A DNA stretch of 57,888 nt from Alphaproteobacteria bacterium. Its GTDB lineage: Bacteria; Pseudomonadota; Alphaproteobacteria; Rhizobiales; Beijerinckiaceae. Under the pieces are notes generated by a model. The model did no database searches. It was not told the DNA's origin and worked only from the letters and a program-made list of their open reading frames with translations. The stretch is taken from the NCBI GenBank assembly GCA_016869595.1, contig VGDT01000019.1, positions 1 to 57,888 on the forward strand. Direction: 5' to 3'. Within the stretch, counting starts at the first letter, position 1. Every line of letters begins with the position of its first letter. Positions 18,503 through 26,649 of the stretch are shown piece by piece. A program made the position numbers and the translations under genes.

Positions 18503-19267
18503 ATGTCCCAAAATGCAGTCGCGCCAGAGCCGACGCTCTCCGTCGCCGGCCTATCGAAAAGCTATGACAATCGCAGAGTGGTCGGCCCGCTCAATTTCTC
18601 GCTCGACGCCGGCTCAGTCACCGGTCTGCTCGGCGGCAATGGCGCCGGCAAGACCACCACCATCGGCATGGTGATGGGGTTGATCGAGCCGACGGAAGGC
18701 TCGATCCGCGCCTTCGGCTGCGACATGTCGCGCGAACGCTACGGCGCGCTTGGCCGGATGAATTTCGAAAGCCCCTATGTCGACATGCCGCATCGCCTCA
18801 CCGTGCGGCAAAACCTGCGCGTTTTCGGGATGCTTTACGACGTCAAAGATCTTGACGAAAAGATCAAGCAGCTTTCGAAAGACCTCGCGCTTGACGACTT
18901 CCTCGACCGGCAGACCGGGCGTCTTTCAGCTGGCCAGAAGACGCGCGTCGCCATCGCCAAGTCGCTGATCAACGACCCGCAGCTCCTGCTGCTCGACGAA
19001 CCGACGGCGTCGCTCGACCCGGACACGGCGGACTGGGTGCGCGCGCGGTTAGAGACGCATCGGCGCACGCATAATTGCGCGATCCTTCTTGCCTCCCACA
19101 ACATGAGCGAGGTCGAGCGTCTCTGCGACCGCGTGTTGATGCTGAAGGATGGAACCCTCGTCGACGACGATTCGCCCGCAAACCTCCTCGCGCGCTATGG
19201 CCGCGACACGCTCGAAGAAGTGTTTCTCGACGTCGCCCGCGGTCGCGTCAACGGAGCCGCGGCATGA
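18503..19267 (+). CDS. ABC transporter ATP-binding subunit
   Basis: A 254-residue ABC ATPase. Walker A is GGNGAGKTT, the signature motif is LSAGQKTRVAIAK, Walker B is LLLLDEPTASLDPD, and the H-loop is ASHNMSEV. The ATG at 18503 is chosen since earlier in-frame codons lie in mutM. The arrangement with a following ABC-2 permease resembles NodI/NodJ-like or drug/polysaccharide exporters. The substrate is unknown. Its stop overlaps the permease start as ATGA, so the two are translationally coupled. Confidence 0.92.
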   Translation: MSQNAVAPEPTLSVAGLSKSYDNRRVVGPLNFSLDAGSVTGLLGGNGAGKTTTIGMVMGLIEPTEGSIRAFGCDMSRERYGALGRMNFESPYVDMPHRLTVRQNLRVFGMLYDVKDLDEKIKQLSKDLALDDFLDRQTGRLSAGQKTRVAIAKSLINDPQLLLLDEPTASLDPDTADWVRARLETHRRTHNCAILLASHNMSEVERLCDRVLMLKDGTLVDDDSPANLLARYGRDTLEEVFLDVARGRVNGAAA

Positions 19268-20076
19268 ATTTCTCCTTCAAGCGCGTCGGCGCGATGGTGC
19301 TGCGCTACACCTATCTCCTGCGCGCCTCTCGCACGCGCGTGCTCGACATCATCTATTGGCCCGCGATCCAGCTGCTGACCTGGGGGTTCTTGCAGACCTA
19401 TCTCGTGCGCGCCGGCGCGCTCGCGGCGCCGGGCGGCGCGGCGCAGGCGGCCGGAACGCTCATCGGCGCCATTCTTCTGTGGGACATATTGCTGCGCGGC
19501 CAACAAGGTTTCTGCTTCTCCTTCATCGAGGAAATGTGGTCGCGCAATTTGCCGAATATTTTGATGAGTCCGCTGCGGCCGGTGGAATTCGTCGGCGCGC
19601 TTGTCACGATGAGCCTTATTCGGCTGGCCGTCGGCGTTCTTCCGGTGACGATCATGGCGATCCTATTCTTCGGCTTCAATCTCTGGGCGCTCGGAATCGC
19701 TTTCGCCGCCTTCTTCATCGTGCTGATGTTTTTCGCCTGGAGCGTTGGCCTCTTCGTCTCCGGCATTCTGCTCCGTTTTGGACTTGGCGCTGAAAATCTC
19801 GTCTGGTCGCTGATGTTCTTCGTGCAGCCGCTCGGCGCCGTCTATTATCCGGTGACGACGCTGCCGAATTGGCTGCAGCCGTTCTCCTGGATGCTGCCGC
19901 CGACCTATGTGTTCGAAGGTCTGCGCGGCGTATTGATCGACCACGTCATCCGCTGGGATTTGCTCGCGCAAGGTTTCGCCATCGACGTATTTCTCTTCGC
20001 GGCGGCATCGGCGGCGTTCGGCTTGTTGCTGCAAAGCGCGCGTCGCGCCGGCACGCTGTTGCAGACGGGAGAATGA
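19264..20076 (+). CDS. ABC-2 type transporter permease
   Basis: A 270-residue integral membrane protein with six predicted spans and a cytoplasmic N-terminus. The segments YWPAIQLLTWGF and GAVYYPVTTLPNWLQPFSWMLPPTYVFEGLR match the ABC-2 permease family, in which the last is the conserved motif before the final spans. It pairs with the upstream ATPase; together they would form an exporter of unknown cargo. The start at 19264 overlaps the ATPase stop and its own stop overlaps the next frame, so the three genes are tightly packed. Confidence 0.9.
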   Translation: MNFSFKRVGAMVLRYTYLLRASRTRVLDIIYWPAIQLLTWGFLQTYLVRAGALAAPGGAAQAAGTLIGAILLWDILLRGQQGFCFSFIEEMWSRNLPNILMSPLRPVEFVGALVTMSLIRLAVGVLPVTIMAILFFGFNLWALGIAFAAFFIVLMFFAWSVGLFVSGILLRFGLGAENLVWSLMFFVQPLGAVYYPVTTLPNWLQPFSWMLPPTYVFEGLRGVLIDHVIRWDLLAQGFAIDVFLFAAASAAFGLLLQSARRAGTLLQTGE

Positions 20077-20078
20077 CG

Positions 20079-20822
20079 ATGGCCGCGACCCGCGCCGATA
20101 CGGCGCTGCACGCACGAGGGTTTTTCGAGAGCCGCGCCAAGGCGCGTGAGGCGATCGAAGCCGGCCTTGTGTGCGTCGACGGCCGCATCGTCAGAAAGCC
20201 ATCCGAGCCGATCGCCGCCGACGCGAACATCGTTGCGCAAGCGGCTTATCCCTGGGTGTCGCGCGGCGGCGTGAAGCTCGCGCATGTGCTCGATCAATTC
20301 GGCGTCGATCCGAACGAGCGCTTCTGTCTCGATGTCGGCGCCTCGACAGGCGGCTTCACCGACGTTTTGCTCACGCGGGGCGCGCGCCATGTCGTCGCCG
20401 TCGACGTCGGTCACGGACAACTTCACGAACGATTGCGCGCAGATCGACGCGTGACGTCGCTTGAAGAACAGGACGCGCGCGCGCTGACCGCCGCGCATCT
20501 TACTGAGGCGCCGGGCTTGATCGTCATCGACGCGAGCTTCATTTCGCTTAGCGTCCTGCTGCCGCATGTTCTTTCGCTCGCCGCGCCGCGCGCCGATCTC
20601 GTCGCGCTGATCAAGCCGCAGTTCGAAGCCGGCCGCCAAGCGGTGAAGAAGGGCGTGGTGCGCGAGGAGAAGATCCACGCGCAGGTCTGCGCGCGCATAA
20701 AGGAAGAAATCGAAGCTCTCGGCTGGCGCGTTTTGGGCATTGTTCCCTCGCCGATCGAGGGCGGCGACGGCAATAGGGAGTTCCTGATTCATGCAGCGAT
20801 CAGGCAGGAAGAGAAGTGTTAG
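20079..20822 (+). CDS. tlyA: TlyA-family rRNA methyltransferase
   Basis: A 247-residue protein. An N-terminal S4 RNA-binding domain (about 6-65, ARGFFESRAKAREAIEAGLVCVDGRIV) is fused to an FtsJ/RrmJ-type methyltransferase with CLDVGASTGGFTDVLL (SAM motif I), IDASFISLSVLLP and LIKPQFEAG. Characterised members 2'-O-methylate cytidines in 16S and/or 23S rRNA. The ATG at 20079 follows GGGAGA at a good distance; the ATG at 20073 is too close to it. It is the last gene of the ABC-tlyA run, followed by a palindromic repeat. Confidence 0.92.
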   Translation: MAATRADTALHARGFFESRAKAREAIEAGLVCVDGRIVRKPSEPIAADANIVAQAAYPWVSRGGVKLAHVLDQFGVDPNERFCLDVGASTGGFTDVLLTRGARHVVAVDVGHGQLHERLRADRRVTSLEEQDARALTAAHLTEAPGLIVIDASFISLSVLLPHVLSLAAPRADLVALIKPQFEAGRQAVKKGVVREEKIHAQVCARIKEEIEALGWRVLGIVPSPIEGGDGNREFLIHAAIRQEEKC

Positions 20823-20843
20823 AGCGTCAGCGCCAAATGCCCC

Positions 20844-21044
20844 GGCCCCTCATCTCACTTCTCCCCGCAAGCGGGGAGAAGGGATAATGGCGCAGCGCCT
20901 TAGCGACAGTGTAGGCGCACGATTTTTTCGCGGTACGCCTGCCGTCTCCTCTCCCCGACGCAAGTCGGATGTTTCCGACTTGCGCATCGGAAGCCAAAGT
21001 CGGCAACAGCCGACTTTGGGTCGGGGAGAGGTAAGGTGAGGGGC
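20844..21044. repeat. composite palindromic intergenic element
   Basis: Outer inverted ends GGCCCCTCATCTCACTT (from 20844) and AGGTAAGGTGAGGGGC (to 21044) match imperfectly, with CTCCCC/GGGGAG continuing the arms. Inside are three hairpins: CTTCTCCCCGC with its complement (20858-20881), CAAGTCGG/CCGACTTG (20961-20982) and an 11-bp perfect stem CCAAAGTCGGC/GCCGACTTTGG with an AACA loop (20994-21019). It fills the gap between tlyA and the RNA methyltransferase. It has no coding capacity that I trust and looks like a mobile non-coding palindrome. Confidence 0.7.
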
Positions 21045-21048
21045 TTGG

Positions 21049-22320
21049 GTGATTAGCCCGCAGCGCCTCGTCATCGAACGGCTCGGCAATCGCGGCGAGG
21101 GCGTTGCGCAACTTGGCGCGCAGCGCGTCTTCGTTCCATACGCGCTTCCCGGCGAAACCGTCGTCGCGCAGGTCGACGGCGAGCAGGCGCGTCTTCTCGA
21201 AATCATTGAAGCGTCGCCGCAACGCATCGCGTCGATCTGTCCGCATTTTGGCGATTGCGGCGGCTGCGCCGTGCAGACGCTTCGCTCGGATGCTTATGCG
21301 GATTGGAAGCGCGGCCTCGTCGAAACTGCGCTTTTGAACGCCGGACTAAATCTTGACGTCGCGCCGCTTGTCGACGCACATGGCGCCGGGCGCCGCCGCG
21401 TGACCTTCCACGCGCGATTTGAATCGGGAAAGGCGCGCGTCGGCTTTATGGCGGCGCGTTCGCATCGAATTGTCGAGATCGACCACTGTCTCTTGCTTGC
21501 GCCCGAACTTGACGGCGCGCTGAGCGCCGCGCGTGCGCTTGCCGAAATCCTCGCGACGCGCGGCAAGCCGCTCGACATCGCCATCACGGCGACGCTTAGC
21601 GGCCTGGACGTGGAATTGCGCGGCGCCGGGCCGCTCGATGAACCCGAAATCGCCGCGCTGATCGCGGCCGCCGACACGCAGGATCTCGCCCGGCTAACGA
21701 ATCACGGCAGGCTCGTCGCTCTGCGCAGGGCGCCGCAAATCAAAATTGGCGATGTGACGCTCACGCTTCCGCCCGGCGCATTCCTTCAGGCGACACAGGT
21801 TGGCGAAGAGGAGATCGCGGCGCGCGTCCAGAAAGCGACCGAGAAGGCCCAAAGCGTCGCCGATCTTTTCTGCGGGGTTGGCGCCTTCGCCCTTCGGCTG
21901 GCACAGCGCGCCAAGGTGAAAGCCTATGATTCGGACGCCGCCGCTGTCGAGGCGATGCGCGCCGCCGCGCAGGCGACGCAGGGCCTGCGCACGCTTGAAG
22001 GGATCGAGCGCGATCTCTTCGCGCGACCCTTGAGCGCCAGCGAACTCAACAGCTTCGACGCAGTCGTCTTCGATCCGCCGCGCGCCGGCGCCGCTGCTCA
22101 GGCGACTGAAATCGCGCGGTCAGACGTTCCAATCGTCGTCGCCGTTTCCTGCCATGCACAAAGTTTCGCCCGCGACGCCGCAATTTTGCTCAAAGACGCG
22201 TACGTCATCCGTGAGATTACGCCTCTCGACCAGTTTCGCTATGCGGCCCACGTCGAGATCGTGGCGGTTTTTGAGAGGCTGAGCGGTCGCAAGTCCTCGA
22301 AACGACGTTTGCTCGGATGA
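21049..22320 (+). CDS. class I RNA 5-methyluridine methyltransferase (RlmC/RlmD/TrmA type)
   Basis: A 423-residue protein with a GTG start. A short TRAM-like N-terminus is followed by a 4Fe-4S cluster motif CPHFGDCGGCAVQ (three Cys near 64-73) with a fourth Cys in IDHCLLLAPEL. The methyltransferase has VADLFCGVGAFALRLA (SAM motif I) and VVFDPPRAGA, and the catalytic Cys is in VVAVSCHAQSFARDA. The pattern is that of uracil-C5 methyltransferases acting on 23S rRNA or tRNA. Which position is modified cannot be told from sequence alone. Confidence 0.9.
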   Translation: MISPQRLVIERLGNRGEGVAQLGAQRVFVPYALPGETVVAQVDGEQARLLEIIEASPQRIASICPHFGDCGGCAVQTLRSDAYADWKRGLVETALLNAGLNLDVAPLVDAHGAGRRRVTFHARFESGKARVGFMAARSHRIVEIDHCLLLAPELDGALSAARALAEILATRGKPLDIAITATLSGLDVELRGAGPLDEPEIAALIAAADTQDLARLTNHGRLVALRRAPQIKIGDVTLTLPPGAFLQATQVGEEEIAARVQKATEKAQSVADLFCGVGAFALRLAQRAKVKAYDSDAAAVEAMRAAAQATQGLRTLEGIERDLFARPLSASELNSFDAVVFDPPRAGAAAQATEIARSDVPIVVAVSCHAQSFARDAAILLKDAYVIREITPLDQFRYAAHVEIVAVFERLSGRKSSKRRLLG

Positions 22321-22492
22321 AATTATTGGCGCCTCCGTAATGATTCTGTGCCGAGAATGTCACAGGAGGGTCAAGAAACAACGGCTCCCGGCGCAAGGGA
22401 GTTGCCGGATCGCCCAAATCAGGCATAGGATTTGCGAGTGGTCCAGCGTAGCCGGAAGTCGAATGATTTCCGTGATCTGGAAGGAGAACGTC

Positions 22493-22612
22493 ATGATGAA
22501 TGCGCTTATCGCCGCAACATTGTGCAGTGTCGTCCTCGCGAGCGCGCCAGTCGCCATGCGCGCTTATGTCTACGCCCGCTGCAAGGATAATCGCCGCCGT
22601 CGTTATCGCTAA
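22493..22612 (+). CDS. 39-residue small membrane or exported protein
   Basis: The start ATGATG at 22493 has AAGGAG five to eight bases upstream, a strong ribosome binding site for such a short gene. The product has one hydrophobic segment (about residues 3-27) and an Arg-rich end (CKDNRRRRYR). It could be a single-span membrane protein or an exported basic peptide. I recognise no family. The 170 bases upstream hold no other feature. It is placed between the RNA methyltransferase and the FAD-linked oxidase, same strand. Confidence 0.5.
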   Translation: MMNALIAATLCSVVLASAPVAMRAYVYARCKDNRRRRYR

Positions 22613-22647
22613 GGACAGCGCGATAAAAAGGGCGCATCTTACTGACT

Positions 22648-24072
22648 GTGACAGCCAATCGGTCTGACGCGCCTCTTCTGCTCTCTCGTCTCGCGGCCAT
22701 TGTCGGCGAGACGGCCGTCGTAACCGATGCGACGGCTGTGGCCCCCTATCTCGGGGAGCCCCGCGACCTCTATCATGGCCGCGCGCTCTGCGTTCTAAAG
22801 CCGCGAAGCGCGCGCGACGTCGCCGAAATCCTCGCGCTTTGCAATGAAACCGGGACGCCCGTCATCCCTCAAGGCGGCAATACCGGACTGGTCGGCGGGC
22901 AGACCCCTGATCCAAGCGGCGCCGCCGTCCTGCTTTCGCTTGAACGGCTCAACCAGATTCGCGCCGTCGACGCCACGGCCGACGCCATGACGGTCGAGGG
23001 CGGCGTGACGCTGGCGCAGGCTCAGGAGGCGGCGCTTAGCGCCGACCGCTATTTCCCGCTTTCGCTGGCGTCCGAAGGAAGCTGCACCATCGGCGGCAAT
23101 CTCGCCACCAACGCCGGCGGCGTGCATGTCCTCGCCTATGGGTCGATGCGCGACCTTGTGCTCGGCGTCGAAGTCGCGCTCGCCGACGGGCGGCTGCTCT
23201 CGACGCTCGGCGCGTTGCGCAAGGACAACACTGGCTACGATCTGACGCGGCTCTTCGTTGGCTCCGAGGGCACGCTCGGCGTCATCACTGCCGCGACGCT
23301 GAAGCTATTCCCACGCCCCAGGTCGCACGCCGTCGCTTTTCTCGGCCTGCGCGATCCGGCCCAGGCGCTGAGACTGCTCAATTTCGTCAAGGGACGCGCG
23401 GGCCCGATGCTCAACGCCTTCGAGCTCGCCTCGCGAGTGGGGATTGAGCTCGTCCTGCGCCATATCCCCGGAACGCGCGATCCCCTGGCGCAGCCGCACG
23501 ACTGGTATGCGCTTATCGAGCTGGCCGCCTTCGCCGATGGCGAAGCGGAGCGCGTCGCGGCTGAAATTCTCGCGGCCGCGCTCGACGCCGGATTGGCGCA
23601 GGACGCAACGCTCGCGCAATCTTTGGATCAGTCGCGCGCGCTATGGAAGCTGCGTGAAAGCATGTCGGAAGCGCAAAAGCGCGAGGGCGGCTCGATCAAG
23701 CATGACATCGCCGTTCCCGTGAATGAAATTCCGCATTTCATCGAAGAAGCGGGACGCCGGCTGCACGCCGCTTTCCCACAGGCGCGGCCAGTTCCCTTCG
23801 GCCATATGGGCGACGGCAACATTCACTATAACGTCTCGCAGCCGATCGGCGCCGATAAGGCGGAGTTCCTCGCGCGTTGGACCGAGGTCAACGCCATCGT
23901 GCATGGCGTCGTGCGCGAATTGGGCGGTTCGATTTCCGCCGAACATGGAATCGGCCGATTGAAACGCGATTTATTGCGCCAGACGAAAGATCCTATCGCG
24001 CTCGACGCCATGCGGGCCATCAAGGCGGCCCTCGACCCCAACGGCATCCTTAATCCAGGCGTGCTGCTATAG
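22648..24072 (+). CDS. FAD-linked 2-hydroxyacid dehydrogenase (GlcD/D-2-hydroxyglutarate dehydrogenase type)
   Basis: A 474-residue protein with a GTG start. The PCMH-type FAD domain (about 35-220) has VIPQGGNTGLVGGQTP and GSCTIGGNLATNAGGVHVLAYG; the C-terminal FAD-oxidase domain has VPFGHMGDGNIHYNV and ends SISAEHGIGRLK, with the metal/substrate His residues. Members oxidise D-2-hydroxyglutarate, D-lactate or glycolate and pass electrons to a quinone or flavoprotein. No glcE or glcF is adjacent, which favours a single-subunit D-2-hydroxyglutarate or D-lactate enzyme over glycolate oxidase. Confidence 0.88.
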   Translation: MTANRSDAPLLLSRLAAIVGETAVVTDATAVAPYLGEPRDLYHGRALCVLKPRSARDVAEILALCNETGTPVIPQGGNTGLVGGQTPDPSGAAVLLSLERLNQIRAVDATADAMTVEGGVTLAQAQEAALSADRYFPLSLASEGSCTIGGNLATNAGGVHVLAYGSMRDLVLGVEVALADGRLLSTLGALRKDNTGYDLTRLFVGSEGTLGVITAATLKLFPRPRSHAVAFLGLRDPAQALRLLNFVKGRAGPMLNAFELASRVGIELVLRHIPGTRDPLAQPHDWYALIELAAFADGEAERVAAEILAAALDAGLAQDATLAQSLDQSRALWKLRESMSEAQKREGGSIKHDIAVPVNEIPHFIEEAGRRLHAAFPQARPVPFGHMGDGNIHYNVSQPIGADKAEFLARWTEVNAIVHGVVRELGGSISAEHGIGRLKRDLLRQTKDPIALDAMRAIKAALDPNGILNPGVLL

Positions 24073-24074
24073 CT

Positions 24075-24353
24075 TCAGCCTCGCGGACAGACGACCTTCA
24101 CCGTCACGCCTTCCCGATAGAGGAAATATTCGTTGCAGGATTGGCCGTTGACGTCGACCGGCCGCTTGCCGACGTCGGCGGCGCGCAGGAAATCCGCAAG
24201 AGACGTATAGCCCTTGTCGTCCCAATCCATTTCCGCCCAGGCGTAGCCCTGCCGCCAAGCCGTCATTGCGCGCATGGCGATAAAGAACGCCGGAACTGCG
24301 AGGATCACAGCGATCGTCGTTACGACGAGTCGTCTGCCGAAGGGCGCCGACAT
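24075..24353 (-). CDS. small membrane-anchored protein with an EF-hand-like segment
   Basis: A 92-residue protein. A single hydrophobic segment (about 10-27) is an N-terminal anchor or signal. The exported part has WAEMDWDDKGYTSLADFL, an Asp-rich loop in an EF-hand-like arrangement, and two Cys (SCNEYF, VVCPRG) that could form a disulfide. The function is unknown. It follows the lipoprotein gene with one base between them and converges on the FAD-linked oxidase, with only two bases separating the stops. Confidence 0.65.
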   Translation of the reverse strand: MSAPFGRRLVVTTIAVILAVPAFFIAMRAMTAWRQGYAWAEMDWDDKGYTSLADFLRAADVGKRPVDVNGQSCNEYFLYREGVTVKVVCPRG

Positions 24354-24354
24354 C

Positions 24355-24792
24355 TCACCCTTTCTTTATAGGCTTCACTTCAGTGAGCGCCCATTCGGCG
24401 GTTTTTTCGCGACAGGCTGCGCCCTGAAGACTTTCCTGAGTTTCATTCACGGCGATGTCGGCGTGGAAGGCGCGGCAGATTCGTCCCTCCAGCGGATAGG
24501 GCTGTCCCACCGGCGTGAAGGACCCCTTGGCCCCCGTCTGCGGATTGTCCCAATTGACGCTCGCGCCGCTGCCTTGCGGATCGAGCGCGGTGCTCATGGC
24601 GGCGATCGCGCGGCGAATGTCTTCCGCATCGAGCGCGCGCGACAGTTTCGGCGGAGATTTCGGAATCGCCCCCGTAACGTCGGACGCTGCGCGCTCGCTG
24701 TTCCACATGCGTGACGGCTCAGACGCCATGGGGACGGCGATCGAACATCCGGCAAGGCAGCCGGCGGCCGCCATCGAGACGAGTAGGCTCAC
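24355..24792 (-). CDS. surface-antigen-like lipoprotein (RT0821/Lpp0805 type)
   Basis: From the GTG at 24792 the product is 145 residues with a lipoprotein signal and lipobox (LAGC). An ATG at 24774 and a TTG at 24852 are other possible starts. The C-terminal half (ALDPQGSGASVNWDNPQTGAKGSFTP...CRAF) has the pattern of the 17-kDa surface antigen/RT0821 family: a short glycine-rich strand, a VNW-x-N motif and a Cys pair. It should be anchored in the outer membrane. It is the first gene of a pair with the EF-hand-like protein. Confidence 0.75.
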   Translation of the reverse strand: MSLLVSMAAAGCLAGCSIAVPMASEPSRMWNSERAASDVTGAIPKSPPKLSRALDAEDIRRAIAAMSTALDPQGSGASVNWDNPQTGAKGSFTPVGQPYPLEGRICRAFHADIAVNETQESLQGAACREKTAEWALTEVKPIKKG

Positions 24793-24905
24793 GCCGCGTG
24801 GAATTTGAGCAAAGACGCAAGCGGCGTTATGTCTGACGCACTGGGATCGCAACAGGCCACCTTCGAGGCGCCGATCTTTGACTCGGCTTGAGAAAGGATA
24901 TTCGC

Positions 24906-25520
24906 TTGAACGCGTTAACGCCGGGTGACTTTGTCGAAGCCGCCGAGCCTTTCACATTGTTCGGACAATGGTTCGAGGAGGCGAAACTCAAGGAGCCGAA
25001 CGACCCCGAGGCGATGGTCCTGGCGACGGCCGACGCCGATTGCCTGCCCGACGCGCGTATGGTGCTCCTGAAAGGTTGGACGCCCGAGGGCTTCGTCTTT
25101 TACACCAACGCCGAGAGCGCCAAGGGACGTCAACTCGAGGCCAATATGCAGGCGGCGGGACTCTTTCACTGGAAGTCGCTTCGTCGTCAAGTGCGTCTGC
25201 GTGGGCCTGTGGCCGCAGTCAGCGACGCCGAGGCGGACGAATATTTCGCCAGTCGGCCGCGCGACTCCCGCATCGGCGCCTGGGCGAGCCAGCAATCTCG
25301 TCCGCTTGAGAGCCGCTTCGCGCTCGAGAAATCGGTCGCCGTCTTCGCGGCGAAATATGCCGTGGGCGTGATCCCCCGACCGGCCTATTGGCGCGGCTTT
25401 AGAATCGCGCCGATCGCGATGGAATTCTGGTCGGATCGTCCCTTCCGGCTTCATGATCGGGTCCGCTTTTACCGGGGGACGCCCGGCGAAGATTGGCGAA
25501 AGGAGCGGCTCTACCCATGA
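24906..25520 (+). CDS. pdxH: pyridoxamine 5'-phosphate oxidase
   Basis: A 204-residue flavin enzyme. The FMN/PLP-binding motifs [39 protein letters not shown] and [16 protein letters not shown] are all present, and the C-terminus ends in [11 protein letters not shown], the signature PNPOx C-terminal motif. It makes pyridoxal 5'-phosphate from pyridoxine or pyridoxamine phosphate. The TTG at 24906 is preferred because AGAAAGGA ends seven bases before it; a TTG at 24888 is also in frame. Its stop overlaps the next gene's ATG. Confidence 0.95.
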   Translation: MNALTPGDFVEAAEPFTLFGQWFEEAKLKEPNDPEAMVLATADADCLPDARMVLLKGWTPEGFVFYTNAESAKGRQLEANMQAAGLFHWKSLRRQVRLRGPVAAVSDAEADEYFASRPRDSRIGAWASQQSRPLESRFALEKSVAVFAAKYAVGVIPRPAYWRGFRIAPIAMEFWSDRPFRLHDRVRFYRGTPGEDWRKERLYP

Positions 25521-26083
25521 TGGCGCAATCAAAGCGCGCGACAGCGGCGCTCGCGGCGGCGACAGCCTTGGCGCTCTTTTCGGCCGACGCCGCCGCGCAG
25601 GACCCTTTCGATTTCCTCTTCGGCGGCGGAGGATACTACCCGCGCCGCGCGCGGCGTGCGCCCGAGTGGCAGCGAGCGCCGGCTCGAAAAAAGCAAAGCG
25701 CTCAGCCGGAAAAGCCGGCGACTCAGACTTCGCCCGGCTCTGGGGGTCCTTCCGCGCCCGGCGCGCCCGAAGGGCCGCCGCCCCCCTACGAGCCGCAAAT
25801 CACGCGGCTTTCGGAGGTGCTGGGGGCGCTCTCCTTTTTGCGCGACCTCTGCGGCGCGGGGGATGGCGACGAGTGGCGCGGCAAAATGGCGGCGCTGCTC
25901 GACGCCGACGCGCCAAGCGGATCGCGCCGCCAAAAGCTTATGGCCTCATTCAATCGCGGATTCCACGGCTATGAGCTGACCTACCGCTCCTGCACGCCAA
26001 ACGCACAGACCGCGATCACCCGCTATCTGGCCGAGGCCTCAAGACTGACCCGCGACATCACCTATCGTTACGGAAATCCTTAA
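25517..26083 (+). CDS. TIGR02301-family secreted protein
   Basis: A 188-residue exported protein. A Sec signal (about 1-28, ending ADAAAQ) is followed by a Gly/Tyr/Arg-rich stretch and a Pro-rich linker (about 60-90). The conserved C-terminal domain (about 92-188) has [23 protein letters not shown] and [20 protein letters not shown] with two Cys, matching a conserved Rhizobiales family. The function is unknown. The ATG overlaps the pdxH stop (ATGA), so it is translationally coupled to a vitamin-B6 gene, though no shared role is known. Confidence 0.8.
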   Translation: MMAQSKRATAALAAATALALFSADAAAQDPFDFLFGGGGYYPRRARRAPEWQRAPARKKQSAQPEKPATQTSPGSGGPSAPGAPEGPPPPYEPQITRLSEVLGALSFLRDLCGAGDGDEWRGKMAALLDADAPSGSRRQKLMASFNRGFHGYELTYRSCTPNAQTAITRYLAEASRLTRDITYRYGNP

Positions 26084-26156
26084 AAGACGAGGTCCGAATT
26101 AACCTTCCGACGAGCGTCGCCTCGCGCAGCGCGGGCGGCTTCTTTAAAGTGGCCCC

Positions 26157-26411
26157 ATGAACCAATTTGACGTCGCCGCGCTTTGCGACTCAGGCGCAGA
26201 ACAGCAGCGCGCCGCCCTTGCCTACGTCACCGAGGCCTTCGCTGAGGCCATTCTCGCGGGGATCGAAGGCGATTCCTTTGCGCATGCCGCGCTTTCGGCG
26301 GCCTTGCGCGAATTGGTGGCGACCTATGGCGAGGAGGCCGTCGCCAGCTTCGCAGAAACGCTGCCCGTGAGGCTTCGGAGCGGGGAATTCACCACCGGCC
26401 TGAGGCATTAG
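26157..26411 (+). CDS. short hypothetical helical protein
   Basis: An 84-residue acidic, Ala-rich protein with two to three amphipathic helices and no signal or membrane segment. The frame has a plausible codon pattern, but no strong ribosome binding site is visible. I recognise no family. It lies alone between the TIGR02301 gene and a palindromic intergenic repeat. Confidence 0.55.
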   Translation: MNQFDVAALCDSGAEQQRAALAYVTEAFAEAILAGIEGDSFAHAALSAALRELVATYGEEAVASFAETLPVRLRSGEFTTGLRH

Positions 26412-26414
26412 AGG

Positions 26415-26524
26415 AAGTTCCGAAAAAGTTGACAGGCCTTTTCGATCAGAACTTGCTCCAGCTTGATGATTTAGCGCGATTTCTTATCGGTCGGACGATT
26501 CCGTCCGAGCGGAAAACGCGCTAG
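26415..26524. repeat. dispersed intergenic hairpin element, copy 2
   Basis: AAGTTC and GAACTT (26415-26420, 26449-26454) enclose CGAAAAAGTTGACAGGCC, the core shared with the elements at 16665 and 47296. A second nested palindrome follows: TAGCGCG (26472-26478) pairs with CGCGCTA (26517-26523), and inside it TCGGACG-ATTC-CGTCCGA forms a hairpin (26491-26508). No coding sequence is evident. Confidence 0.6.
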
Positions 26525-26649
26525 GGCGCTGAGCGATTATTCGGAAACGGACTGACTTTTGCACGGCAAGGCTTTAGAACGCCCGGCGCCGCTCACGTAG
26601 GCGAGAGGCGGTTTGCACAGCAGCCCCTGCGCCTTAAATCCGAAACGAC

